56,485 nt of DNA, from the NCBI RefSeq assembly GCF_002087235.1, contig NZ_MUIO01000067.1, positions 1-56,485 of the forward strand, in the 5' to 3' direction. Positions 25,893 through 34,663 of this stretch are shown here, one piece after another (positions within the stretch are counted from its first letter, which is position 1; every line of letters begins with the position of its first letter). This DNA is from Pseudomonas floridensis. Its GTDB lineage: Bacteria > Pseudomonadota > Gammaproteobacteria > Pseudomonadales > Pseudomonadaceae. The notes under the pieces were generated by a model. It saw nothing but the letters and a program-made list of their open reading frames with translations. It had not been told where the DNA came from and did no database searches. Position numbers and translations under genes: made by a program.

Positions 25893-27374
25893 TCAGAACG
25901 GATAGATCGGCGGCTGATTCTTCACCGTGACCCATTGCCACTGACAGTACTCGTCCCAATCGGAGGGGCCGCCGACACTGCTGCCGTTCCCCGATGAGCC
26001 GCGGCCACCGAAGGAATTGACACACTCATCGGCCACGGTCTGATCGTTGATGTGCAGCAGCCCGCACTTGAGGCGGTCACCGACCGCCATCGCTCGCCCG
26101 ACCGACGTGGAAATCACCGCCGCCGCGAGGCCGAACTCGCTGCGATTGGCCAGCTCGATGGCTTCTTCATCTGTGGAGAATGTCACGATTATGGCCACAG
26201 GGCCGAATACTTCTTCTTCGAAGAGGCGCATGCCGGGTCTGACGTTGCTGATCACGGTCGGACGATAGAACAGCCCTTCGTACTCACCGCCGGTTTCCAA
26301 CTGTGCGCCGGCCTGCACACTGTCGCTGACCAACTCATGCACATGCTGCACCTGACGTGCGTTGATCAGAGGCCCCAACGCCGCCTCGCCACGCGCGGCA
26401 TTGCCGACCGTCAGCGCACGCGCCTTGTCGGCCAGCTTGCGGGTCAGCGCGGCGGCAATGGATTCATGAACCAGAATCAGGCCGGTGGCCATGCAGATCT
26501 GCCCCTGATGCAGCCAGGCACCGAACGCGGCATTGCTGGCAGCCAGATCCAGGTTGGCATCTTCCAGAATCAGCAGCGGATTCTTGCCGCCCAACTCCAG
26601 TGACACCTTTTTCAGGTTGCGCCCCGCCACTTCTGCGACTTTGCGCCCTGCCCCCGTGGAGCCGGTGAAGGTGATCATCTGTACATTGGGGTCACGGCAC
26701 AGCGCCTCGCCAGCATCGGCTGCGCCCGGCAGCACATGCAAGAGCCCCTTGGGCAGACCTGCCTCTTCAAGCAGCCGGGCAATCAGAAAGCCGCCGCTAA
26801 CCGGTGTTTGTGGATCGGGCTTGAGCACCACCGCGTTGCCAGCTGCCAACGCAGGCGCCACGGTGCGCAAGGAGAGCACCAGCGGGAAGTTGAACGGTGA
26901 AATCATTCCGACCACGCCGTGCGGCACACGACGCGCATAGGACAGGCGCCCCGCCGCACCGGGCAGGATCACGCCGTGACCGTGGGCCTGAGAAAGCATG
27001 CCCGCCGCCTGGCGAAACAATACGATGGCTTCGCGCACCTCGTGTTCACCCTTGGGCAAGCTGCCGCCGGTTTCGCGGGCGACATACAAGGACAGTTCAT
27101 CGAATGAGCAGACCGCAAGGTCAGCCGCCAGCAAGAAGATTTCCGCTTTCTCACGCGGCCCCATCGCTGCCCAGGCGGGCTGAGCCAGCGCCGCCTCACG
27201 GCAGGCAACGGCGATGTCCGCGGGAGTGGCCATGGCCGTCTCCATCAACAGCTCCCCCGTGGCGGGCTCGATGACCGCTCGCAAGGGGGCTGACGAGGGG
27301 ACCCAGTCGCCATTGAAAATACACTTGGCCTCGATGGCTCGCTGCAACAAAGAGACAGGCTCAGACACTGACAT
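25893..27374 (-). CDS. Aromatic aldehyde dehydrogenase (benzaldehyde dehydrogenase, XylC/AreC-like)
   Basis: A 493-residue aldehyde dehydrogenase. Catalytic Glu is in SLELGGKNPL and Cys in HQGQICMATG; cofactor motif FTGSTGAGRK. Long stretches follow TOL plasmid XylC as I recall it (RVPHGVVGMISPFNFPLVLS, then HVLPGAADAGE, HINDQTV and the terminal YPF). The ATG at 27374 has GGAG eight bases upstream. The gene is behind a sigma54 -24/-12 promoter and divergent from a V4R-type sigma54 activator. With CalA it could convert coniferyl aldehyde to ferulate, doing the job of CalB; a benzaldehyde or vanillin role is equally compatible. Confidence 0.85.
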   Translation of the reverse strand: MSVSEPVSLLQRAIEAKCIFNGDWVPSSAPLRAVIEPATGELLMETAMATPADIAVACREAALAQPAWAAMGPREKAEIFLLAADLAVCSFDELSLYVARETGGSLPKGEHEVREAIVLFRQAAGMLSQAHGHGVILPGAAGRLSYARRVPHGVVGMISPFNFPLVLSLRTVAPALAAGNAVVLKPDPQTPVSGGFLIARLLEEAGLPKGLLHVLPGAADAGEALCRDPNVQMITFTGSTGAGRKVAEVAGRNLKKVSLELGGKNPLLILEDANLDLAASNAAFGAWLHQGQICMATGLILVHESIAAALTRKLADKARALTVGNAARGEAALGPLINARQVQHVHELVSDSVQAGAQLETGGEYEGLFYRPTVISNVRPGMRLFEEEVFGPVAIIVTFSTDEEAIELANRSEFGLAAAVISTSVGRAMAVGDRLKCGLLHINDQTVADECVNSFGGRGSSGNGSSVGGPSDWDEYCQWQWVTVKNQPPIYPF

Positions 27375-27446
27375 GGTGAAACTCCGGCTTTTATGGTTGT
27401 AATCGCCGCGCCCGTTGAGGGTTCGCATGCGCCGTACGCTGTCCTG

Positions 27447-27462
27447 AGCAAGCGCTGTGCCG
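27447..27462 (-). promoter_or_regulatory. sigma54 (-24/-12) promoter of aldehyde dehydrogenase-calA operon
   Basis: The minus strand reads CGGCAC-AGCGC-TTGCT: GGCAC and TTGCT with exactly five bases between them, so the invariant GG and GC are ten bases apart as RpoN requires. It predicts a transcript start near 27436, about 60 bases before the ATG. Confidence 0.75.
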
Positions 27463-27543
27463 GTTTTGCCATCATGCTGTCATGTTTTTATGAAACCGCT
27501 CTGGCACGGGTCTCACTGTTCCTGTTTCCAGTGACGCCGATCA

Positions 27544-27608
27544 CATTCGAATGAATGCGCAGCTCGTTGAGCTTGTTCATTTGATAAAGTTATGTTTAAT
27601 AACTTTAT
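27544..27608. promoter_or_regulatory. Candidate upstream activator sites for the sigma54 regulator
   Basis: Three dyads lie 80-145 bp upstream of the -24 element: CATTCGAATG (27544-27553), AGCTC-GTT-GAGCT (27561-27573), and a perfect 10-bp inverted repeat ATAAAGTTAT / ATAACTTTAT with a 5-bp centre (27584-27608). The last is the best candidate enhancer and may also autoregulate the activator gene 44 bp away. Confidence 0.5.
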
Positions 27609-27651
27609 TAGCGCTTCACCATTTCGATCATCACCGGCCCGGGGCATAACA

Positions 27652-29424
27652 ATGACCAACCCTCACCGCCACGTTTCCGAATCGGCATTCGCCGTCGAAC
27701 CGTTCGCACCACGGGGCGACAGCCGTCAGTCCGACACCCGCCACTCGCCTACCCCGGAAGAACTGGCGAGCTGTCTGTTCTTTTCTCCCGATGACGGCCG
27801 CATCTGGCTTAACGATCAGCGCATGCTCCTGCTGCACAGCTCATCATTCGGCACGCTGCGTCGCGAAATCATTGACCGTCTGGGCCTGGAGCAGGCGCGC
27901 GGGATGTTCACCCGTGCGGGTTATCTGTCCGGCGCCCGTGATGCACAACTGATTCGGGAACGCTGGCCCCATGCCGATGCGACCGCCGTGTTCCGCGCCG
28001 GCACCTACCTGCATACCCTGGAGGGCATGGCCAGGGTCGAACCGCTGCACTTCAGATTCGACGTGGAGTCGGGGTTCTATGAGGGCGAGTTTCTCTGGCA
28101 TCACTCCTGCGAAGCCGATGCGCATCTGGCCTGCTATGGAGTCGGTCAGGATCCGGTGTGCTGGACGGAAATCGGCTACGCCACCGGCTTCGTCAGCGGG
28201 TTGTTCGGTCAGATGGTGATCTTTCGTGAAGTGGAGTGCCGTGGTATGGGCCACGCATGTTGCAAGGTGGTTGGCAAGACGGCCCGGCAATGGGGCGACG
28301 TCGAACGCGATCTGGGCTATTTGAGTGTCGTCACACCCCCGGCGCCGTCGACTCCGGTTGCAGCCTCGGCTGCACCTTACCCTTCCGGCACACCCCTTGG
28401 GACGGAGCAACCGCTGATTGGTGCCAGCGCAGCCTTCAATGCGGCCAGTCAGGCGCTGCAGCGTGTCGCCATGACGCCTGCCACGGTGTTGATCAGCGGT
28501 GAATCCGGTGTCGGCAAGGAGATGTTCGCCCGGCAGTTGCACCAGCTCAGTCGGCATAGCGACGGTCCGTTCGTGGCGCTCAACTGTGCGGCCATTCCAG
28601 ACAATCTGATCGAAGCCGAACTGTTTGGTGTCGAACGGGGTGCCTACACCGGAGCCAGCCACTCACGACCCGGCCGCTTCGAGCGCGCCGTCGGCGGCAC
28701 GTTGTTTCTCGATGAAATCACCTGCATGAGCCTGGCAGGCCAGAGCAAGCTGCTGCGCGCACTGCAGGAAAGAGAGATCGAACGGGTCGGCGGCGGGCAC
28801 GCCATCAAGGTCAATGTCAGGGTGGTTGCGGCGACTAACGTTGATTTGCGTCAGGCCGTGGCGCATGGCGATTTTCGAGAGGATCTGTTCTACCGTCTGA
28901 ACGTCTATCCCATTACCCTGCCCCCGCTGCGTGAGCGTCGCGATGACGTGCCGCTGCTGATCAATGCGTTTCTCGACAGGTTCTGCAAGGAATACGAACG
29001 AACGCCGGCCGGTTTGAGCATGCGCGCATTGAAGACCCTATTGCGTTACGACTTTCCCGGCAACGTTCGCGAGCTGCAGAACCTGATCGAACGTGGCCTG
29101 ATCGCCAGCGAAGAAGGCCAGCCCATCGATCTGGTTCATATCTTTCGCAACGAACCGCTGCCCGTCGAGCCCTACTCGCTGAATCGTCAGGGCGGGCTGT
29201 CACTGGGCGTACCGCCAGAGGTAATCGACGGAGAACCACAGTCAGTGCTGCTGGACACCTTTGGCGAACCCGGCGAGTTTTCCATCGACCACCTTGAGCA
29301 ACGCCTGATCAACGAAGCGCTCAGCAAGAGTCAGGGCAATCTGTCGGCGGCATCACGGTTACTCGGCCTGAGCCGTGCGCAATTCGCCTACCGCCTTAAA
29401 AAGCATCAGCTCAAGACAGCCTGA
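27652..29424 (+). CDS. sigma54-dependent activator with V4R effector domain (XylR/DmpR/AreR-like)
   Basis: A 590-residue bacterial enhancer-binding protein. Residues about 30-225 form a XylR-type sensor plus V4R domain (EFLWHHSCEADAHLACYG and CRGMGHACCKVVGK are typical). The AAA+ domain follows with Walker A GESGVGKE (283-290), the sigma54-contact loop GAYTGA (330-335; Phe replaced by Tyr), and GGTLFLDEI. A Fis-type helix-turn-helix ends the protein (NLSAASRLLGLSRAQFAYRL). The family binds an aromatic effector directly. Divergence from the aldehyde dehydrogenase gene with its -24/-12 promoter makes that operon the expected target. Start ATG at 27652 after GGGG. Confidence 0.92.
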   Translation: MTNPHRHVSESAFAVEPFAPRGDSRQSDTRHSPTPEELASCLFFSPDDGRIWLNDQRMLLLHSSSFGTLRREIIDRLGLEQARGMFTRAGYLSGARDAQLIRERWPHADATAVFRAGTYLHTLEGMARVEPLHFRFDVESGFYEGEFLWHHSCEADAHLACYGVGQDPVCWTEIGYATGFVSGLFGQMVIFREVECRGMGHACCKVVGKTARQWGDVERDLGYLSVVTPPAPSTPVAASAAPYPSGTPLGTEQPLIGASAAFNAASQALQRVAMTPATVLISGESGVGKEMFARQLHQLSRHSDGPFVALNCAAIPDNLIEAELFGVERGAYTGASHSRPGRFERAVGGTLFLDEITCMSLAGQSKLLRALQEREIERVGGGHAIKVNVRVVAATNVDLRQAVAHGDFREDLFYRLNVYPITLPPLRERRDDVPLLINAFLDRFCKEYERTPAGLSMRALKTLLRYDFPGNVRELQNLIERGLIASEEGQPIDLVHIFRNEPLPVEPYSLNRQGGLSLGVPPEVIDGEPQSVLLDTFGEPGEFSIDHLEQRLINEALSKSQGNLSAASRLLGLSRAQFAYRLKKHQLKTA

Positions 29425-29461
29425 ACGCGCCACTGCCGGAAATTCGCAACGTCCGCAACGA

Positions 29462-29508
29462 CTGCCGGTCAGTCTCCGTGAACCTGTTCACGAAGAACTG
29501 ACCGGCAG
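29462..29508. terminator. Bidirectional hairpin terminator
   Basis: A perfect 12-bp inverted repeat (CTGCCGGTCAGT / ACTGACCGGCAG) with an inner GTGAAC/GTTCAC pair lies between the convergent activator and GH13 genes, four bases from the GH13 stop. Confidence 0.7.
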
Positions 29509-29512
29509 AGTG

Positions 29513-31579
29513 TCAGAGCATCGGCAGCGTGCTGACCACGCGCAGTGCGAGCCCTTCATAGGCATCCAGGGTGATGGTGAATTCACCCTGCTCGGTCAAG
29601 TCGCCTTCCACACGCTCGTTGATGATATCGACCACCGGCCCCGGCGCGATGTCCGGCAGGTGAAGGGTTTCCACGATGGTTTCCGAGCTGAAATTGAGCG
29701 CGGTGATCTGCGTGCCCTTGCCGGCCGGCAATTCATGCACCATCACCAGCAACCCAGGATGCTGGACGTCAGGGATCAGTATCTGGCGGCTGGCCGCGAT
29801 GTCGTAAGCGCGGCGCACCGAGAGGATCTTCTTCAACTGCGAAGCGAAAGAATCCGGGCGCTCCAGTTGGCTGACCAGGCTGCCGTACAGCGACTGCGCG
29901 CGCGGCATGCCACCTTCGGACAGTTCGGCGTGCGGGTCGAGGTCGGCCAGGTCGTAGGCACCGCGATGGATCCAGCGAGTATCGCCATCCTGCATCAAGT
30001 GCTGAACCTGCTCGGCAGGCAGCGTCAGCGCGCCGACCAGATCCCAGCCAGACAAGGCGAACACGCCTGGCTGCATGGCGTTGTACATCACCAGCAGCAG
30101 GTGAATGTGCTGAATCTGCTTGATGTCGGCATCGGTGATGGTACTCAGGTCACGAATGCCCAGCGCAGCAGTGATGATGCTCGCCGTGGTGCAAGACACC
30201 CCGTTGGTGACGAATTTCAGGTTATAGGGTGCATGCTCCCCGGTCAGCCGCTCGTACATCTCTTCGCGGATATGCTCGCGCAGGATGTTGCCGGGAAAGG
30301 TCTGGCCCTGATAGTGATAGGTGTCATGGGCATGCAACGTCCAGAAATGCACCAGCTCCAGGGTCAGCTCATCGTGGTTCTGCAACGCATGGATCAGCGA
30401 GGCAGGATCGATACCGAACACATGCACCTGACGCAACATCAGACGCAGGAATTCAGTAGTGCCGGTCAACAGCGCGTGCTGATAGGCCGGTCGGGTGATG
30501 AAGTCGTAGGACAGGTCGGCGCCGCCGTGGCTCATGGACGCAATGTCGTCCAGCGTCAGGTTCAGCTCCTGAAAGCTGAAACCGCCCGCCTTGCGGATCG
30601 CACCGGCCAGCAACTGGTTGCCGGTGATCGACAACGGATGACCTTCCGACCACGCCGCGCCTTCGGCACGTCGCTCTACGCCGAGAAAACCGTTGGCATC
30701 CAGACGCAGAACCCGAGCGCCCGACACGTCGATCGCGTGCAGCGCATCGCCTATGATCATCTGTTGCGCGGCAAAACTGGGGTCCAGCCAGTTGAGGGAC
30801 GGCTGGCCTTCCTTGAAATAATGCAGATAAACCCAGCGTCGCGCTTTGCCATCCACACCCTGCACCACATCCGTGGCGCTCCAGTCGGTTTCCTTGACAC
30901 CGGGTTCGAAGAAAATCACCCGCTGCAACTGACCGACGATGTAGTGCTTGTCGCGCAACTGATCCACGACGTCAGGCATGAGATTGACCGCATCACGGCC
31001 TGCCGGCACGTCGGGCAGCAATTGCCAGTCCTCTTCGCGAATCTCGACCATGTGGTAAAGACCCGGATAATCTTCGTACGCCAGCTCGGCGAGCCTGAAG
31101 TCGGCGCCTTTGCCGGTGTGCGACGGAATCACGTCATCGATGATGACCGCGTTATGCGCGGCAGCGATGCGCGTCAGGCTCAACAACTGAGCGTCAGTAC
31201 CCAGCTCAGGGTCGATGCCGAAGCTGATGCGGTCGAAATTGCCATCGATGCTCGGCGTACGGGTGCTGCCTTGAAGGCCGCCGGACAGCTTCAGCGGTCC
31301 GTTGTGAATACCCTGAATGCCGATTTCCGACAATGCATGCCACAAGGTTTCGTCACCCAGCGCCTCAAGTACCGAACCGCCCTCTCGGGTAACGATCGAT
31401 GCAGGGTATGCGGTGAACCAGACCGAGGAAATGGCCGATGCGTCCCTCGGACGAGCCTGTGCGAAAGGCCGCTGCCAGAGCCGTCCCTGCCCCGAGTAGG
31501 TTTTGGCGCGTTGCCTTGCCGCATTCAGCATCGATTGCTCGACCAGCCAGTCCACATACTGCTTGTCCGGTATCGTCAT
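29513..31579 (-). CDS. GH13 enzyme, trehalose synthase-like
   Basis: A 688-residue alpha-amylase-superfamily protein. The GH13 catalytic set can be read: nucleophile Asp in RVLRLDANGF (D294), acid/base Glu in SFQELNLTL (E338) and the third acid in LQNHDEL (D403). It lacks the canonical TreS sequence and looks like the divergent Pseudomonas trehalose synthases (P. stutzeri type, of similar length) that interconvert maltose and trehalose. The ATG at 31579 has GAGGAAG upstream; the longer frame adds 43 atypical residues. It is a single gene, convergent with the sigma54 activator. The exact reaction is not proven; another alpha-glucosyl transfer is possible. Confidence 0.75.
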   Translation of the reverse strand: MTIPDKQYVDWLVEQSMLNAARQRAKTYSGQGRLWQRPFAQARPRDASAISSVWFTAYPASIVTREGGSVLEALGDETLWHALSEIGIQGIHNGPLKLSGGLQGSTRTPSIDGNFDRISFGIDPELGTDAQLLSLTRIAAAHNAVIIDDVIPSHTGKGADFRLAELAYEDYPGLYHMVEIREEDWQLLPDVPAGRDAVNLMPDVVDQLRDKHYIVGQLQRVIFFEPGVKETDWSATDVVQGVDGKARRWVYLHYFKEGQPSLNWLDPSFAAQQMIIGDALHAIDVSGARVLRLDANGFLGVERRAEGAAWSEGHPLSITGNQLLAGAIRKAGGFSFQELNLTLDDIASMSHGGADLSYDFITRPAYQHALLTGTTEFLRLMLRQVHVFGIDPASLIHALQNHDELTLELVHFWTLHAHDTYHYQGQTFPGNILREHIREEMYERLTGEHAPYNLKFVTNGVSCTTASIITAALGIRDLSTITDADIKQIQHIHLLLVMYNAMQPGVFALSGWDLVGALTLPAEQVQHLMQDGDTRWIHRGAYDLADLDPHAELSEGGMPRAQSLYGSLVSQLERPDSFASQLKKILSVRRAYDIAASRQILIPDVQHPGLLVMVHELPAGKGTQITALNFSSETIVETLHLPDIAPGPVVDIINERVEGDLTEQGEFTITLDAYEGLALRVVSTLPML

Positions 31580-31769
31580 AGCGCTCAGTCTTCCTCTTGA
31601 ATCGGTGACGTTGGACGCTCGCGGGCAAGCGTCCCGAATGTATTGCCTAAGGGTATGAGCCCTGGCCGGGCGATTCGTTGCATCGGTGTAAGCTGTTCGA
31701 ACCGCCACGCTGCCAATCCGTGGACAGGTTATCGCAAGCCCTGACAGTCTCAGCCCATTGCCGGCCCCC

Positions 31770-32632
31770 TTAATAACGCTGCACTGCCAGCATGCGTGGC
31801 TTCTTCAGCGCCTGAATCACCGCATTGGCTGCATTGGACAGCAGCGAGGTCGGGCGCGCCACCACACTGATGTGACGCATGATCGTATGGGGCAACGGTA
31901 CGTGCTCGACTTCGCGCAGGTGCCCGCTGAGCAAGGCGCTTGGGATGATCGAGATGCAGTGTTGCCTGGCGACCAGGTCCAGCAGTGTCTCCAGGCAGGT
32001 GAGCTCGCCGCGATGGCTGAGGCGTACCTGAGCAGACGCCAATTGCTGATGCAGCCGGTCCAGGCCCGGATGCCGCCAGGCCACGTAACGCGAAGTCTGC
32101 GACAGTTCGGTGAAGGCGCACGGCGGCTGTTTGCCTCTGGCGGTCACCAGCACATAGTGATCGGACCAGTGATGATGCTCCAGATAATGCTCGCTCAGCA
32201 CAGTGCCGGGCAGAATCAGAATGTCCGCCGTCTCCTTGATCAGCGCTTCCAGCGATGGGTTCTGCTCATTGCCGTGCAGCACATTGAGGTGGATATCCGG
32301 GTAATGACGGGCAAGAAAATCCAGCGATGTGCTCAGGCTGGTTTCCTGAATATGCGTGTGGTAATGGAGGGTGACGCTGCCGCTGACCCCATTTTTTTTA
32401 GTTGTTCGAGCGTCGCCATGATGCTGCTCAGGGTCTGGGAAATCACTTTGCCGTCGGGTGTCAGGGTGCAGCCGGAGCGGCTGCGGATAAACAAGCGCTT
32501 TTCGAAAAAGTCTTCGACTTCCTTGATCGCGTAACTGATGTTCGACTGGCTGCATCCCAGAATGGCCGCAGCTTCGGAGAACGAACCGTGCTGGGCAACG
32601 GTTTGAACGATTTTGAAGAAATGGGTTTTCAT
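31770..32632 (-). pseudogene. LysR-family regulator gene interrupted by a frameshift at an A8 tract
   Basis: Two frames together make one LysR protein of about 287 residues. Codons from ATG 32632 encode the DNA-binding part (MKTHFFKIVQTVAQHGSFSE, then LGCSQSNISYAIKEVEDFFE) up to LEQLKK; the frame then runs out after about 20 further residues. The effector domain continues in the -1 frame from NGVSGSVTLHYH to the stop at 31770. The switch falls on eight consecutive A on the coding strand (32399-32392). Causes could be a true single-base deletion, a sequencing error in a homopolymer, or expressed frameshifting. The remaining effector domain is intact to the end. It is downstream of a DJ-1-type gene on the same strand. 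Confidence 0.8.
32392..32399 (-). other. A8 homopolymer with a slippery heptamer in frame
   Basis: On the coding strand the codons are CTA AAA AAA ATG; A AAA AAA sits in the exact phase for -1 slippage, and slipping one base restores the LysR effector-domain frame. I see no convincing stimulatory hairpin immediately downstream. Confidence 0.5.
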
Positions 32633-32930
32633 CTGTCCTGCACTCTGGATAGGGCGAAATAGGTGCGATCGGTCGCTGACGGGAGAGAGTCGAAAATGCA
32701 AGAGCCCCCGAGGACAGGCCCTTGTGCACGTATATCGGCCACATGAAGGGATCGGTCAGTCGGGGGCACGCAACCGCTGGATTTTCTGGAAAGGGCCCCG
32801 CGCGCATGCGTCAGTGCGCATACCTCGCCAGCAGGACCCCAGACACGGCAGAAAGTCTGTCAGTCACCCTGGATTTAACATCCGATGTTCCAGAAAGCGG
32901 CGTAGATCGCGATTGGCGATGAGACGTGAA
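32633..32930. other. Spacer between LysR pseudogene and DJ-1-type gene
   Basis: About 300 bp with no supported gene. It contains short GC-rich dyads (for example around 32795-32822) but no clear operator or promoter. Confidence 0.4.
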
Positions 32931-33536
32931 TCAGTCGTTTTCGGTCCAGTCGAAGTCCAGCTGCAATGCCGTGCGCTCCGCCAGTTCTCGGCTGTGCAGA
33001 CGCTCCACAAGGTGCAGACTCATGTCGATCCCGGCAGAAATACCGGCTGAGGTCACGAACGACCCCTCATCGACCCAGCGCAGGGTGCTGAGGACATCCA
33101 CCGACGGGAACATTTCCTTGAGGTCGGCAATGTCTTCCCAATGCGTGGTGACCTGCTTGCCGGCCAGCTTGCCGGTTTTGGCGAGCATGAACGCCCCGGT
33201 ACACACGGCTGCGACCACACGGCCAGGCTCCGACTGGTCGCTGATCCAGCGGATGACGTCCGGCTTTTCCAGTTCGGCGTTGACGACGCCACCGGGCACG
33301 ATCAGGCAGTCCATGGCCGGGTGATCGTTGATCGAGAAATCCGGGTCGACTTTCAGACCGGCACGCGCACGCACTGGCGCGGTGCTGCGACCGATGGTGA
33401 AGACATTGAACAACTGCTTGTCGTTACGGCTGTTGCGGGCATGCATACGGGTGGCGGTGGTGAACACTTCGTAGGGGCCAGCGAAGTCGAGAACTTCGAC
33501 GTCGTCGTAGACATAAATACCGATATTGAGGGACAC
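32931..33536 (-). CDS. DJ-1/PfpI (GATase1-like) family protein
   Basis: A 201-residue single-domain DJ-1/PfpI protein. The nucleophilic-elbow Cys is in VAAVCTGAFMLAK (C112), with the family's LDFAGPYEVF near the N-terminus and THWEDIADL after the elbow. This resembles the domain found at the N-terminus of GlxA-type regulators and the isonitrile hydratase group, but no DNA-binding domain is attached. It is divergent from a full-length GlxA/FtrA-type regulator that shares the same fold, so the regulator probably controls it. Activity unknown. Confidence 0.85.
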   Translation of the reverse strand: MSLNIGIYVYDDVEVLDFAGPYEVFTTATRMHARNSRNDKQLFNVFTIGRSTAPVRARAGLKVDPDFSINDHPAMDCLIVPGGVVNAELEKPDVIRWISDQSEPGRVVAAVCTGAFMLAKTGKLAGKQVTTHWEDIADLKEMFPSVDVLSTLRWVDEGSFVTSAGISAGIDMSLHLVERLHSRELAERTALQLDFDWTEND

Positions 33537-33668
33537 GAAATGGCTCCTGGGTCCGCTTGCCGGACCACGTGCAGGGTTAAGGATTCACCTGAGTGACAGC
33601 CTGCAGATTACCCAGTAGCATCAACGCCAACTACTGTCCGAAATGCCAATATCCGGTAACATCGCGCC

Positions 33669-34622
33669 ATGAAAAATCATCTCGTCGTCGTTTTGATCTA
33701 TAACCAGCTCTGCACCTTCGAATTCGGCTGCACGGTCGAGGTTTTCGCGTTGAAGAGACCCGAGCTGGGCGTGGCCTGGTATGAGTTCGCGACTTATCCG
33801 GTGGATGACGGGCCGATCACCGCTGCAGGAGGCATCACCATCGTGCCGACGCCCGGTGAAGTGTTGCTGGAAAACGCCGACACCATCATCGTGCCCGGTT
33901 GGCGCGGGGTCGAATCGCAGGTGCCGCAGCGTCTCATCGAACAGCTCCAGGCCGCTCATGCCCGTGGTGCACGCATCTGCTCGATCTGCACCGGCGCCTT
34001 CGTGCTGGCCGCGGCCGGACTGCTCGACGGGCACAAAGTGACCACTCACTGGCGTTTCACCGAGCTGCTGGCCAGCATGTACCCGGACCTGAGCATTCAG
34101 CCCAACGAACTGTATGTGGATGAAGGCTCCATTGTTACGTCCGCGGGCTCCGCTGCCGGGCTGGACATGATGCTGCACCTGGTTCGCCACGATCATGGCT
34201 CACGAGTGGCCAATATGGTGGCGCAGCGCATGGTGATTCCGCCTCATCGTGAAGGCGGCCAGTCGCAATACGCGTCGCGGCAGCTGGTGTCAGCCAGTGA
34301 CGGGCCCATTTCCAATCTGATGGACTGGATTCGCAGCGACCTGAACCGCCCGCACACCATCAAGGAGATGGCCGCACGCGCGGCGGTCAGTTCACGCACC
34401 CTGCACCGCAGTTTCATGGAAAGCACGGGGCTCACGCCTTATGACTGGCTGCTGGGGGAGCGCGTGGCCTACGCAAAGGAGCTGCTGGAATCGTCGAAGT
34501 TGCGCCTCAACGAGGTGGTGGACAGGACCGGCTTTGGCTCGGAAGAGTCGTTCCGCCGACATTTCCGCAACCTGGTAGGTATCAGCCCGAGCAGTTACCG
34601 CAAGCAGTTTGCCCGGGCCTGA
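33669..34622 (+). CDS. GlxA/FtrA-family AraC-type regulator
   Basis: A 317-residue regulator with an N-terminal DJ-1/PfpI-like domain (FEFGCTVEVF; Cys elbow ICSICTGAFVLAA, C107; TTHWRFTELL) and a C-terminal AraC-type DNA-binding domain with two helix-turn-helix motifs (TIKEMAARAAVSSRTLHRSF and LNEVVDRTGFGSEESFRRHF). This architecture is FtrA/GlxA-like. The ATG at 33669 is followed directly by the family start. It is divergent from the stand-alone DJ-1 protein gene across 132 bp. Confidence 0.9.
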   Translation: MKNHLVVVLIYNQLCTFEFGCTVEVFALKRPELGVAWYEFATYPVDDGPITAAGGITIVPTPGEVLLENADTIIVPGWRGVESQVPQRLIEQLQAAHARGARICSICTGAFVLAAAGLLDGHKVTTHWRFTELLASMYPDLSIQPNELYVDEGSIVTSAGSAAGLDMMLHLVRHDHGSRVANMVAQRMVIPPHREGGQSQYASRQLVSASDGPISNLMDWIRSDLNRPHTIKEMAARAAVSSRTLHRSFMESTGLTPYDWLLGERVAYAKELLESSKLRLNEVVDRTGFGSEESFRRHFRNLVGISPSSYRKQFARA

Positions 34623-34663
34623 TGTGTTGACGGTATCGCTGTGGCACGATCGCCTGCGCGGGG

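Noticed and set aside
27520..27540. Second sigma54 promoter on the plus strand (TGGCAC near 27502)
   Set aside because: The -24-like half has no TTGC at the required spacing.
29375..31600. 741-aa plus-strand ORF opposite the GH13 gene
   Set aside because: Antisense shadow: low-complexity Gln/His/Arg-rich translation with no domain, whereas the minus strand has a complete GH13 catalytic set.
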